Below, one piece after another: positions 29,976 through 42,685 of a stretch of 64,000 nucleotides of DNA. The position numbers and the translations under genes were made by a program. Origin of the DNA: Brasenia schreberi (Eukaryota > Streptophyta > Magnoliopsida > Nymphaeales > Cabombaceae); contig JAYKKT010000073.1 of the NCBI GenBank assembly GCA_036023115.1, positions 15,132,001-15,196,000 on the forward strand, in the 5' to 3' direction. The notes below the pieces were generated by a model. It saw only the letters and a program-made list of their open reading frames with translations, was not told where the DNA came from and did no database searches. Position 1 is the stretch's first letter. The number at the start of each line of letters is the position of its first letter.

Positions 29976-32807
29976 ATGGGTTTGGCGGAAATTCCCATTT
30001 CTAACATTTCTCCCTCTATGAGACGGTTCTGCGACATAACAAACACCACCCACAACGTAAAATTGGGCTTCAAGGACGAAAATGTGATTCCCCGCGACAA
30101 AGACCTCCTCGAGAAGCTACACAAGGTTACATGTATTCCCGTTGAATTGAATTTAGTAATGGTTTTTCTTGCTATTTGGGACAAAGATTCTGATGTGCTT
30201 GGATTCTTTACATTTGTTCAGGAAAACGATACAATATTACGGGCTATAGCAGACAAAGAGTATCCTTAATGAATTGCTTCTCTTTGCGTTTTGTTGTTGT
30301 CAACATGCTGTTTTTCCGGTTGAGTGTTTCCGTTACGAGATCAATAATGTGCATTTAAGGAGTTGAAATCTATACAAACTGTATCACTTCCTTAGCGCTG
30401 AACAGTAGGATTATCGAGATACAGAGCCAGCAGATACAGAAACTAAAGGAAAACTTGATGGAAATTACTCAGCGGAATTGGCAGCTTGCTCAAACAAATA
30501 GTCAGCTACTGGCGGTGTGTGCGCAACTATTAAGTTTACTCATTTGAATGTGGCTTCACTCTTTACCAAAAGCTAATGGTTTTCTGTTGGTGGTTGTTTT
30601 CTGCAGGAGGTAAATCATGGTAAAGACAAGGTACATGCTATACATTTATTCATTCTTTCGTTGCACTTGCACGTACTCTTTTATTTTTCAATATACCTGA
30701 GTAGCATACCCTGTACCTTTCCTTGATATTTTCCTTAGATTACACTATTTGTATAGTGAAGTGAAATACGGAGAATTACTTTTACGCATTTACTATTCAA
30801 TGCTGTTGCATGCTAACCATGCATTCCCAGAATAACAGCCACTAAGTTGAGTATTCCTCGAGATGGGTGTGTTGCACATCTTTGAAGTTGTTGAGATGGG
30901 TGGCCTTGATGCTGAGAGATATATGGCCATCATGCAATAACGTTGCATAGGAAGTGGCCTGGTCATTATTTCTGCCCATGCTATTATCATGGAAAAACCT
31001 GAAATCAAGCATATGAAAATGAAAACAAAAGATCTATCAAAATTGGGGAAAACAAAGGCCCTGAAAACATTCCGAGAAGTGTGAATGACTTATAAATCCA
31101 TGTAGATGAATGACACTTTAAGTTTACCAAGGTGACTTCTGGTTGTTATGCCAGTAGCTACATTTGGGAAGTATGTTCTAATCACTAAATCAGTAATCGA
31201 AACTAGCTAAACATAGTTATATGCAATCATGTTTTTATATCTTTTACAAAACAAAATTGTTTGTTCTTTTTGGGTACAATGGGGAGGCTGAAATCATATG
31301 AGATATTGTTAGTCGACTCTCTAACCAGGTGAGAGATATTGCTTGTTGTGCACAAACAAAATGTTACTTGATGATCATCTAAGCACATGCTACTCAACCT
31401 CGGTTACATGCAGATGCTGCTCAACCTTGGTTAGAGAAAACTGATACAAGATATGCATATACGTTAATGACTATTGAAAGTTGAACAAATTTGGGTTTGA
31501 AAACAATACAAAATGTAGTATACCAGACTATGGAGACGTGATAAGGATGCATCTAAAGAACAATTTGAAACTCTTGCTGTCACTGATATTCTTTTGATGG
31601 TCATTGATAGCTTTCAGTGCATGTCATGTATTGCATGAAGACTCATTATGTAACTGTGATTGGTTTCAATTTTCCAGTGCAAGTTGGAGCGACATGAATT
31701 TGGAGTTACTTCTGGAATGCTAAAAGCAAGGATTTCAGAACTCGAGGTCAAATTCCTAATCTTATCTGTCTTTGAGACCTAAGTCACATTGGCTTTTGAA
31801 TGCCCTATTAAACCATTATTCTCTCTATGCAGGGGACAGTGAAAACCATGTCTGCTTGTGCCAATGGCAGATTTGCTAATGTAAAGGTTAGAATATCTGC
31901 TTAACAAAACAAATTTAACGAATTTAGTGGAAAGAATAAGATGTCCACCTCACCGAGTGCTCATTATCCCAATTTAAAAGCAAATGCGAGTGGATCAACT
32001 TGTCACGTGCACATGCTTTTCCTGGAAATAGAAGTTGCCTGTGCATTTGGTGTACACACGGCAGGAGAACAGGCTAGGAAGGAGGCAGGCCTATTTACAT
32101 TTCGATATCCTTTTTCATCACAATCTGCATCTGCGGAAATATTTAGAATGCTAAAAGATTCTTTTATTTAGGAACCTGAATCTGATGTATCCAAGCCCCA
32201 TAATCACAACCAAAGGCGTCTCTCAAGAATTCCATGTAAGAGATATTTTGTGTAAATGAATATTTGTTCCTTGTACATCGTCCCTATCTAATCCTTTGTG
32301 CTGATTTTGCAGCAATTGTGCCTTCCAACACAGACCAATCTGCGAGAAACCGCACGAGTACCGACAAAAGGTCAGAACTCTCTCTCTCTCAACTTTTGGA
32401 TAGAATTTAACAGCGCATATCCTGCAAAAAGCAGAATGTGCGTGCGGAGACGATTCAGCAACTTTAAACGTGAAGCATCTGAAGTAACAGAACTAGTTAA
32501 AAATACAGTGATGATTCCAAGGCCAGATTCACTAATTGATGACCCTATGCAACAAGAAGTTGATTCTAGCTCGGCAAACGCCTCGTTTACTGAAGCAGAC
32601 TGCGAAAAGGCTAATCTTGATGAAGGGAAACTTGAGAAGCAAGAACAGGACGAAGACAGGTTCTCTATGGGGGAATCAAACAAATCAATTGAGAGGCTGC
32701 CTCCAAGGAGGAGATCATCAATTGGAAGGCCAACTCGTAGTGCCACGCAGAAGGTCGCCACTTACAAAGAGTTACCACTCAACATCAAAATGAGGAGGAA
32801 TGATTGA
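29976..32807 (+). CDS. SGO1: Shugoshin (centromeric cohesin protector)
   Basis: Nine exons are inferred: 29976-30125, 30222-30259, 30406-30514, 30607-30630, 31678-31746, 31833-31886, 32172-32235, 32313-32370 and 32435-32807 (312 residues). Phases agree at every junction. Exons 2-5 encode the N-terminal coiled coil (DRIIEIQSQQIQKLKENLME, then QRNWQLAQTNSQLLAEVN), which in shugoshins binds PP2A. The C-terminus carries the basic shugoshin motif, RRSSIGRPTRSATQKV followed by YKELPLNIKMRR. Shugoshin protects centromeric cohesin from separase during meiosis, so action at nuclear centromeres is expected. A leader intron is likely, because GGTGCAG ends just before the ATG and a donor (CCACAG/GTACGG) lies near 29735. 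Exon 9 starts at a tandem acceptor AAGCAG, so two isoforms differing by one Ser are possible. The protein is short for the family. Confidence 0.9.
31262..31350 (-). mobile_element. tRNA-derived SINE-like element in a shugoshin intron
   Basis: The minus strand reads ATATCTCTCACCTGGTTAGA, then GAGTCGACTAACAATATCTC, then TTTCAGCCTCCCCATTGTAC. It shares the GTCGAC block with copies at 12430 and 18690. CAAAACAAAATTG and ACAAACAAAATG in the flanks may be a worn duplication. Confidence 0.5.
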
Positions 32808-34582
32808 TTCCATGATGAAGGAGTCCCGGTTCCAATTCGTCTGGTTTAAACCGCTTTTGGTTCCACCTGGTTGCATCCAGAGTTGTGTATGTACAAGTTT
32901 GATAGCAGTTTTCGTTTTCACCCCTTGGCTGTGGTAGTGGTGGGTGGCATTCTAACAGAAAATCTTGGATTCTCTGAACTAAAATTCACATGTAAACAAA
33001 ACACTTCATCACAACTGTTGCAGTGGATTGATGGAACTTCCTTTCTGAACGCATCAAAAATCAATTTTAAAAGTTCATCCATCAATGTAGATTCTGTGTG
33101 TGTGTGTGTGTCAAGCAAGGGTAGTCAGGGTCCTTTGGGTTTCCGGCGGTGTACTTCACCAAGATACAAAGTACAAATGTGATCTTCATGCTAAAAAACC
33201 TCAGAATAAACCAATTACCCTTAGACTTTTACTTCAGATTAGAAGTTGAATGATTAAAATTAAGCGACAGCTAACCTTACTAAGGGACTCAACTCACAAG
33301 TTATTCGTTTCGATACCCAGACATGCATATCTAGATGGTTTTGCTTGAGCCTTTCTCTCTGTTCTAACCAAAAAAGACGAGTCTTTCTCTCTGTTCTTTG
33401 AAGAATTAAGTGTCAAGCTTTTCTGACTTACAAAATCTGATTTGTACGTGAAACGTTAGTTGATTCCAAGCACATCCATCTGGTGATTTTTCCAAAAACT
33501 CAAATTTATTCAAATGTCTTTTCACCATTGCTTGACATACTGGTTGCGACTTCCAGGCCAATTCCAGTGACACTACTCCCACGCAAAAGTGATAGCAAAG
33601 ACACTGCCAGTGTAAGCTGGCTTTGCTTCCTCATTCTAGAAGCTGCAAGAGAGGCAGTCGGAGTTAGGCACCGGATTCTTTCAGGTGTGGTTTATGTCAA
33701 GTGCCCAAAACAACAAAATCCTCTAGCGTTTGGTATTCAAGAGTACGTAATCTTAGTTATAGATAATCCCATTAGATTCATGATTTTCTTTTGATTCATA
33801 ACTGAAAGAATGATGGCTTGCTTCTCTTTCTGATAATGAGGCATTTAATACTAGGTCAAACTGTGTAGGTTTTGGAAGGATATCTGATGGACCCAGATCC
33901 ATTTAGTTGGGTCTGGTAAAAGTCTTAGAATCTTGGCAAAAGATTGGCTCGGATTTGGATCCTAGTAATATAATCCAGTTGGATTCATATAAAATCTTAT
34001 CATATCGTTATCTTTCTCGAGTTGTTCTCCAGCCTTAGCTTTCTCCTCGATGAGATTCAACACCTTAAGATCAGGATGATGCTTCTTCATTTGACTGGGA
34101 AGAAATCTTTACCTACTAATTACACTGAAGTTTAAATTTAATAAAAAAGTCTAATTAAGCCCTTCAGTTCGACTTATCTGTGGATTTGTTTCATGAAAAC
34201 AATCAACTTCAGTATCAGCTCAAAACTGTTCAGGTTTGGCTCAACCAGTCATGAACCACATGAGTTGAATATGATTCAGGCTCGAGAAGCAAGGCTTGCA
34301 GGCATACTGCCTAACCATTCTTTATCAGAGTTAATGGGAATTCTATACCAAACATAACATGCTCAAATACATGATATATTTCAAATAGACTACAGTAATT
34401 GGAATTTTCTTTCCTTTTTCCTTTTTATCTAATTTATCAGAATGAATCGATGCCATGAATATAGAACGGCATACGATGCCCTAGAGGTGTTCTCCTTTTC
34501 CATCTTCTCATTTGAGAACTGACAAACTTTAATCTACAATAATCTTTTGAATTCAAAACAAGGATCGGTCTGAAACAACAAA
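32808..34582. other. Shugoshin 3' flank and intergenic DNA
   Basis: Probable 3' UTR up to roughly 33200, a plus-strand SINE-like element at 33265-33390, and an unrecognised 103-codon frame at 33483-33794. The shugoshin and ABCI11-type genes converge across this region. Confidence 0.5.
33265..33390 (+). mobile_element. tRNA-derived SINE-like element
   Basis: CAGCTAACCTTACTAAGGGA is A-box-like and TATTCGTTTCGATACCCAG is B-box-like, with tRNA-like spacing. The ends are not resolved. Confidence 0.45.
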
Positions 34583-37500
34583 CTAGAACCCAGTTCGTGA
34601 CCCTGGCAGTGGTGCTTCTTTCAAGATTCCTCCCATCTTCATCTTCCATGACTTATCCACCACAGATGCTAACTCCCTAGAATTCAAATAAGAAACAGGG
34701 GGTGTAAGAAACCAGTGGAAAACCATCAAGAATTGTGCTAGTGTCATAATAAGAAAGCCTTTCCTTTTGATAGGCACGCTGAAGTTTAGCTCATAATGAG
34801 ACCCAGGCTCATTTCATGAACTAGAAGACTGGCTGGAAATTGAACCATGTTAGATGCCAACTGTCAATCATAATGCTAGATAAACAACTAGCCAAGGAGG
34901 AGCTTGTCTGACTAGCAGGAACTCGACTTTAAAAATGAAAATTAAAAATGAAGTTGTTGCAAATTCAAGGTGAGATAATCGACGTACTTCAAGTCATGGC
35001 TGACAACAAGCAACGTCAGTTCCTTTTTCAGATTCTTCAGTAACTTCACAACATCAGCCCGTGCTCTCCAATCTGATTTTTGAGGTGGCATAGGCAATGA
35101 AAGAGAGTTTATTGAGAAATAACAAGAACTTCATCCCCACTATTAAAGCTGAAAAACAGAAAAGATGCTTCATGAATGAAGACATAAATTTTGGAGTCAA
35201 TTAGTTCAGTTGTTTTGTCAAAGTAGACTACACCCACAACTAACACTAGATCGATTAAGGAACTCACATAGAGGAATACCGTAAGATTGTTACAAGAGAC
35301 ACATTTGGAACACGTTATTCCTTAGTACATTGACTAGCCAGATTGTAAGACTGCAATGTCACACAGACACTTCAAACTTGGCACCACACCAGGTTGGATA
35401 TCTCTAACTTTCAAGACTCATACTTTTCCCGTTTTCAACTCGGTATCAACTATTTTAATATTTTTCAATTAAAAAGATAACTTTTCGTGCTATCTCACAG
35501 GACCCCTACATAGAATATTGACTTATTACTAATTTATTCATGACTACGAATTTTCTTCTAGTTTTCATGAGATATTATCAATTACATAAACAACAACTAA
35601 GCCTTTTCCCATACTAGACGGGGTCGGCTACATGGATTCTTTGTTTCCACCGATCCCTATCGTGTGCCATGTTAGCACTTAACTCCCAATAAGCTAGATC
35701 ATTCTTTATTGTTTCTTTCCAACACTTTTGTGGTCGTCCTCTACCTCTTTTAACACTTTCCAAATTTAGTTTTTCTAACCTTCTTACAGGTTCTTCTTTT
35801 GATCTTCTTTCTATATGTCCAAACCATCTTAAACGATGTTCTCTCATTTTATCCTCTATTGGTGCCACTCCTAATTTGTTTCTAATAACCTCATTATGTA
35901 TACGGTCTTTTTTTTTATGACCACTCATCCATCTCAACATCTTCATTTCTGTCACAGACATCTTTTGTACATGTTGATGATTAACTGCCCAACACTCAGA
36001 ACCATAAAACATGGCAGGCCTAATTGCTGCTCTATAATATTTACCTTTTAACTTTAATGGTATCTTCTTATCACAAAGAATACCTAATGCTCCTCTCCAT
36101 TTTAACCAACCAGCATTAATTCTATGTGTAACATCTCCATCGATTCTTCCATCACTCTAAAAAATTGACCCTAGGTATTTAAAACTTTCCTTTTGGGGAA
36201 TGCAATGTGTGTCAATTTTAATTTTCATGTCCTCTGAAGTAACCAAATGATCAAACTTACATTCCATATATTCTGTCTTTGTTCTACTAAGTCGGAGGCC
36301 TTTGCTTTCTAATGTTTCTCTCCATAGTTCCAATTTTCTATTAACTTTTTCCTTAGACTCCTCCACTAATACAATGTCATCTGCAAATAACATACACCAA
36401 GGTACTTCATCTTGAATATGTTTTGTTAACTCATCCATCACCATTATAAATAAGTATGGACTTAAAGTTGATCCTTGATGTAACCCAATATTAACTTCAA
36501 AGAAGTCTGTCGTTCCTTCATGAGTCCTCACACATGTTTTTATCATACATGTCTCTTATAAAGTTAATATATGTCAATGGGATACCTCTTTTTTCCAAAG
36601 TTCTCTAAAGAACCTCTCTCGGTACCCTATCATAAGTTTTTTCTAGATCAATAAATATCATGTAAAAGTCTTTCTTTTTTGCTCTAAAATGTTCCATAAG
36701 ACGTCTCAAAAGGTGAATCGCTTCAATAGTAGATCTGCCTGGCATGAATCCAAATTGGTTCTCTGTTGTACTTGATACTTGTCTTAACCTACATTCGATA
36801 ATTCTTTCCCATAATTTCATAGTATGACTCATTAACTTGATACCTCGATAATTCGCACAATTTTGAATGTCTCCCTTGTTCTTATATATGGGTATAAGTG
36901 TACTTGCTCTCCATTCCTCGGGCATCTTTTGGTTTTTCATATTTCATTAAATAGTCTTGTGAGCCAAGTGATTCCTATGTCTCCTAGTATTTTCCAAACT
37001 TCTATAGGAATATTATATGGTCCTATCGATTTACCACCCTTCATATGTTTAAGAGCCTCTTTGACTTCATTCTTTTGAATACGCCGGTAGAAATTATGGT
37101 TTATATACTTTTCTAACTTAGCTAAATCTCCTAAACTAATACTAACATCTTTATTTTCATTAAAAAGATTATAAAAATAGTTTTTCCATCTATTTCTTAT
37201 ATCATCATTTGCCACTAGAATTTTTTCATCCTCGTCTTTTATGCATCTAACATAATTAAGATCTTTAGTTTTCTTATCTCTAGCCCTAGCTATCCTAAAA
37301 ATATCTCTTTCACCCTCTTTTGAGTTGAGTTTTTTATATAAATCCTCCCAAATCTTAGCTTTTGCTTCACTAACGGCCTTTTTCGCTTCTTTCTTTGCCT
37401 TCTTATAAGCTTCTAAAGTTTCACTAGTTTTCTTAGCATAATATAATTTGTAACATACCCTCTTTGCCTTGATTTTATTTTGTACTACTTCACTCCACCA

Positions 37501-40500
37501 CCAAGCTTCTTTTTGTGCCGGTACACCTCCCTTAGATAGCCCTAACACATCTTTCGCCACTTTCTTAATACGTATAGCCATATTGTTCCACATATCATAG
37601 GGTGTGCCAACATAATTCCAAACATCTCCTTGAAGGACTTTCTGTTTAAATATATCTTCTTTCTCGCTTTTGAGGTTCCACCATTTAGTCTGAATAGCTC
37701 GATGCACTCTTTTCTTCTTTGTCTATTTTTTTATTTGTAAATCCATAACTAAAAGTCGATGTTGGGTGGTTAAGCTTTCTCCTGAAATTACCTTACAATC
37801 TTTACAACACGCTCTATCTTTTTCTCTACAAATAAAGTAATCAATTTGTGTTTGTGATAAGCCACTCTTATAAGTAATTAAATGTTCATCTCGTTTTTTG
37901 AAGATTGTATTGACTATAAAGAGATCAAATGCCATAGCAAAATTTAAAATCTCCCTACCTTCCTCGTTTATATCCCCAAAACCAAAGTTTCCATGAATCC
38001 CTTGATATCCTAATGCCTCTTTACCGACATGTCCATTTAAATCTCCTCCTAAACAAATCATCTTCCTTTGTGGAATCTTTTGAAATACCTTATCTAACTC
38101 TTCTCAAAAAACTGTCTTTATACTATCTTCTAGTCCTACTTGGAGTGCGTAAGCACAAACTATATTCAAAACCTCTACTCTTAACACTGATTTCAACGTC
38201 ATGATTCGGTCACCATATCATTGTATGTCTACTACACTCTCCTTTAAATCTTTATTTATGATAATACCAACTCCATTTCGAGCCTTTTCTTTACCTGAGT
38301 ATCATAATTCTATCTCCTTTGCTTTTTCTCCAACCGATTTTGTCTCTTGTAAACATAGAATATGAATCTTTCTCTGAATCATAGTATCTACCACCTCCAT
38401 TAGCTTACCGGATAATGTTCCGATATTCCAAGAGCCAATACGAATCTTATTATCTAGGACTAGCTTCCTTACCTCCCGCATCCGTCCATAATCAAAATGC
38501 GGAGACCCTCTCTGAAAAATTTTCACTACATTCAGGCGGCAATGTAGCGGGACTAACTTCTTTACCCACACCCGTTCATTATGTAAGAACCCTCCTGCAA
38601 TTGATTCACTACATTCGGGCGAAAATGTAGTGGCCCTTGCTTACTTCTTACTGCATTTGGGCTCTGCAGCACGTCGCTAGGCGGGGACGCCCCAAAGCAA
38701 TACTCATAATTTTTGTAATCTATGTTACAAAAATCCGACGAAGTTTTACGTTGGCTGACGGAAGCCTAACATAACCCTCCTCCTTTATCCGGGCTTGGGA
38801 CCGGCAATGCAAGGGTGATCCCTTACATGGGCGGAGTTAGATATTATCAATTACATAATATTAATTAACATATATATATTCTCATGTTCCAGAACTCAAG
38901 ATTTTTAAAATTGTCAAATCTGACACCTGCATCCGCATCTATTCTCTTGCCCATATTTGCACTCATGTAGCGTTTAAGTGTTCTTTCTAAACTTGTATGA
39001 GATCAATGATTGATGGAAAATATCCTGAGCACGTTCACTTTTAACAAGCGGTTTAAAGACACTTTCTTGCATATTTAACTGAAAGGCAAACAGAAAAAAC
39101 ACCAACCCAGATCCAGAAACAAAATCCCGATATTTTTGTTTACCAAGACCAGCCAGAGGCTCATCCAATAGCAACAGTTCTGGCATACGCATCTGGAAAT
39201 ATATCGACAAAGTCATTGCACCAGTAACTCAAATAGAAAAAAGATGATGGACCGTTTGAAGAGTCCTATCAACTGAAGCATATTAAGATGATATCATACT
39301 AATTGAACAGCCAAAGCAAGACGGCGTTTGAAGCCACCACTGAGTGAGCGAGGATCTTCATCCAATGATATCCCACTTAAACCAACCTGGCAAATTTATC
39401 ACGTGCAGTTCAAGATAATGAACATTAAGAATGTATAATTCATAAAGTGATCATAGCAAAGTAAAGGTACGCCATTTGCATGAAAATTGTGAGGAGCAAA
39501 GCTGTTTCCATGGTGGTATATGATTCATCCCACAAACACCCAGACATGGCCAGGCATATAGCAAAAGTATCTAATATTATTTCAGATATTTGTGATACTT
39601 TGATGTAATATTTCAGACATGGCCAGGCATATAGCAAATTGTAAACCGTATTCTCCTGAGCTACATACCGAGTGAATAGCTGCTTGAAGCCTCATTGCCA
39701 GCTGCTCTCTTGATTTCAGATCACTGTTATGCCGTGGCCAACTGAACAGAATTTCCTCGAGAACCTTATCAGTTAAAAAGTACCTATCTAGGAATGTAAG
39801 CTTCGTATCTAATAAGCTCCCAAATAACCATGATATTACTACAGGTAAGCATAAACAAGATTATGTTCAACATTTGATACCAACTTTTCTCTACTAACAA
39901 GGAAAATGACAAAAACATGAGAAAAGGGTGACACTATTTGGGTTCAACAAGAAGTCCTGGAATGGAGTTGTGATCAAATGCACCATGTGAGGCTATGAAT
40001 GGGTTGGGGATGTATTGGATACCTTGGCAAAAATGCTAACCAAAAATGAAATCCTGAGACATCCCAAGACTGACCAAACTGATATCCTGATTTTTGAAAA
40101 TAGTGTTTACATGATCAGATTCATCAATAAAGACAACATACATACTACTTTTGATGAAACCAACAAAATTTACTAGATAAATAACTTGTGCCCAAAAGAT
40201 CCTAATTGTCTTGGCAGCACAGTACTGCATTATCAGATACATCAGAGAGTATCTATAGGATCTCAAATGACAAATTGACCCTTATCCTGCATGTTCTTTA
40301 TAAAGTAATGTTGTGCAGTAATTGAACTGAAGAATTTGATTGTGCACAGTAAATTCTTTGCTATTTATGCACATTGGTAATAACTAATAAGTAAAACCTT
40401 CTTTAGCAGTTGAGCAATAGTCTGCGCCATTTATCAACTTCATCAAAGCATGAGAAGAAGGCCAAAGTTTTGAGAAGTGTTTGATTAAGTACTTAGAAAA

Positions 40501-41650
40501 CCATCTTAGTTTCCAGATGCAAAAGACGAGGCCAAAAGAGTGAAGTCAAGGATAAGGTTGTACCTCTCAGGAAATTGGAAAACAATGCCAATTTTTTCCG
40601 ATGATAACTCAAGAGGAACTTTGCTGGGTTTGCCACTATGATTCCTCACCGTCATTTTGTGAATTGAACCAGATGTTGGTTTTGATAGTCCTGCAAAAAT
40701 CTGAAATGGCAAGAATGAAATTAACAGACTTATGGTCACATGATCTCAACGAAGTATATTTGAACACAGATAGAAACAAGCCAGCAGTAAGGTAGTTTTA
40801 CCGCTATCACTTCTTCCATAGATCAAACCTAAACTGCATAAACAACAAGTAACCGATCATTGCAATAAACCAAGATAAAAGTATTTGGATACGCCATAAT
40901 ATGCGAACACAACTCATTTTAAACATGTTTCATCTATACATTTGTGAAAAAACGAAATAGTAAAACATGGAAGCAGCTAGGTGGGAGGTGAGCACCTAGG
41001 CCAGTTTTGATATCATGAAGTGCAAACAAGGTATCTCATAATTCACCTATAAGATGTAGATTCCAAGTGAATTCTGAAGTTTACCGATTTTAAATTACCT
41101 CTTCTGGGGCAGAGACAAGCTGATTCCGTTCAAGATATCATGCTGAGTCCCTGGAGGCTGATAACAGATATCCCTTACCTTCAAAATGCAGTTACCCTGT
41201 TATCAGCAAGTATGAATTACTCCGTAATTGATCTTGCACTTAAATCATTTCCAGTCTATTGTTGGTATACACTTGGACTTTCAAAGAGCTGTCCCTTTAA
41301 GTGGCACATAATTGCTGGCGCAATGGCATAGGAAAACCGAAGTACCATAAGTGGCGAAACACTTGTAATACCTTACGGGTGTGATTTAGATAAATTCTCA
41401 AGAAATCCCGAAAATGCAATTCAATTTCTGTCTGGGTTTCTTTCGGAAGTTACACAGCATTCTTTAAATACTAAGAAGCATTCTGCAGGATTCTACTTCT
41501 CTATTTTGTGTCCTATCCAAAAGAATCCCAATTTACTGGTTGAGAGAGAGTGATACCTCAAAATAGTCATCTCTAAGAGAAGCCCTAACCCCAGAGGCCC
41601 ATTGCTTCACGGAATTCCTGACATAAACGAAATGTACAACTCATTTGATG

Positions 41651-41723
<73 letters not shown>

Positions 41724-41838
41724 GCCTCTGCCATCTGGTGAACGGGGTAAAGACTGGAAAAGATGGACGGCCGGAGATGGTGGAGCACACCGGAGCCAGC
41801 ATGAGTGCCGCGGAAAATCCTAGCGACGGCGCACTCAT
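34583..41838 (-). CDS. ABCI11: ABC transporter I family member 11-type plastid ATPase
   Basis: Minus-strand exons: a candidate first exon 41557-41838, then 41099-41178, 40782-40833, 40564-40700, 39669-39783, 39300-39386, 39144-39192, 34988-35072 and 34583-34676. Exons 2-9 are in phase and encode 232 residues of a single nucleotide-binding domain. It has VRDICYQPPGTQHDILN, Walker A GRSDSGKTT, a Q-loop FQFPERYFL, the signature SLSGGFKRRLALAVQL, Walker B ELLLLDEPLAGL, and the H-loop in LKKELTLLVVSHDLKELA. The order and sequence match plant ABCI11 (NAP14), a soluble chloroplast ATPase linked to metal-ion balance. Exon 1 would supply the transit peptide, but it contains a long CT tract and an in-frame TGA at 41641-41643. 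The exon 3 donor would have to be GC rather than GT. A 3.25-kb RTE LINE lies in the intron between Walker B and the H-loop. The gene may be expressed, mis-spliced or decaying. Confidence 0.85.
35589..38838 (-). mobile_element. RTE-clade LINE, near full length, in an ABCI11 intron
   Basis: A 3.25-kb minus-strand element flanked by the 19-bp duplication AGATATTATCAATTACATA (35570-35588 and 38839-38857). Its sense strand starts with a conserved leader, then encodes an AP-type endonuclease (KIRIGSWNIGTLSGKLMEVV and CLQETKSVGEKAKE, then GGDLNGHVGKE and SQTQIDYFICREKD, then TTQHRLLVMDL) and a reverse transcriptase (MPEEWRASTLIPIYKNKGD, ENQFGFMPGRSTIEA, LEKTYDRVPREVL, HQGSTLSPYLF, and the catalytic FADDIVLV). 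The C-terminal region ends near WKQRIHVADPV, followed by GGCTTAGTTGTTGTTTATG without a poly(A) tail. That layout, and the trinucleotide-type 3' end, fit the RTE clade. Several stop codons (for example after IEL, PREVL and KYLGSIF) interrupt the frame, so this copy is not coding-competent. It is co-oriented with the host gene. Confidence 0.93.
39541..39637. repeat. Direct repeat pair, 24 bp, period 72-73
   Basis: CAGACATGGCCAGGCATATA followed by GCAAA occurs at 39541 and again at about 39613, within an ABCI11 intron. Confidence 0.85.
41652..41720. repeat. (GA)n/(CT)n microsatellite in ABCI11 exon 1 or first intron
   Basis: About 34 GA units. On the gene strand they would read as a Leu-Ser repeat if translated. 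Confidence 0.95.
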
Positions 41839-42652
41839 TCCACTCCCTCAGTCTGCTTCACGACTTGCGGCCGTTCATCGGCGAAGTGGACGGTGTTGAT
41901 TTCGCGGTATAAGAGCTCCCATATGGCGGGTAGTAACAAGACCGGCCCTCGTTCCTCCCTTCAGCAGCCGTAAGAACAACCCAGAACTCTAATCAGGTTG
42001 ACCTGCTCCAGGCATGATATAGACATGCATTTTGATGCTAGATCATGAGCTTCCAGACTACCTGATCAAAATCTATAAAAAGGACAACTCTTTTTAAGAA
42101 TCTAAAGCGTCTGGTTGGCAGTCTCTTGTTTGAACCCGCCAAAAGGTCAAAGCATCACTATTGCTGATCTTCTCCTTTAAACTCCCCTTTAAATGCAAGT
42201 CTTTCTCCAACGATCTTTCCATTGCTTCGTCATTTGACAGCTTCCCTCTTAAGGTCCGCATAATATCTGCCTTGTTCCATTAGCTTAACTGTAATAAATG
42301 AAGAAATTCAAGTAATTTTTTTCTTTCAACTCCATAGACGAAGAAGATCATGCGAGTTTTTTCTTTGTTGACAAGAATGGAATGTGCGTGCGTGCATGAA
42401 TGAATTGGTTGGTGATTTGACTCTTTTGATCTGTTGATGAAAGAAGAAGGAGATCATGAGTACTGAAGAAACAGCGGGTCAGAATAATGGATCCCCTGGG
42501 CGTCTAACTCCCCAACTGAATGAGAGAATACTTTTCTTCCTTGTCTAAGCGATCTGTTGCTGCGCATCCATGGCATGATCTTGAAATAGGTTCTTGCTTT
42601 ATTTCACCAAAACACACGCACAATCTCTCTCTCTCTACATATGTATGTATGT

Positions 42653-42685
<33 letters not shown>

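Noticed and set aside
33483..33794. 103-codon plus-strand frame
   Set aside because: It has no motif, no neighbouring exon and ordinary spacer composition.
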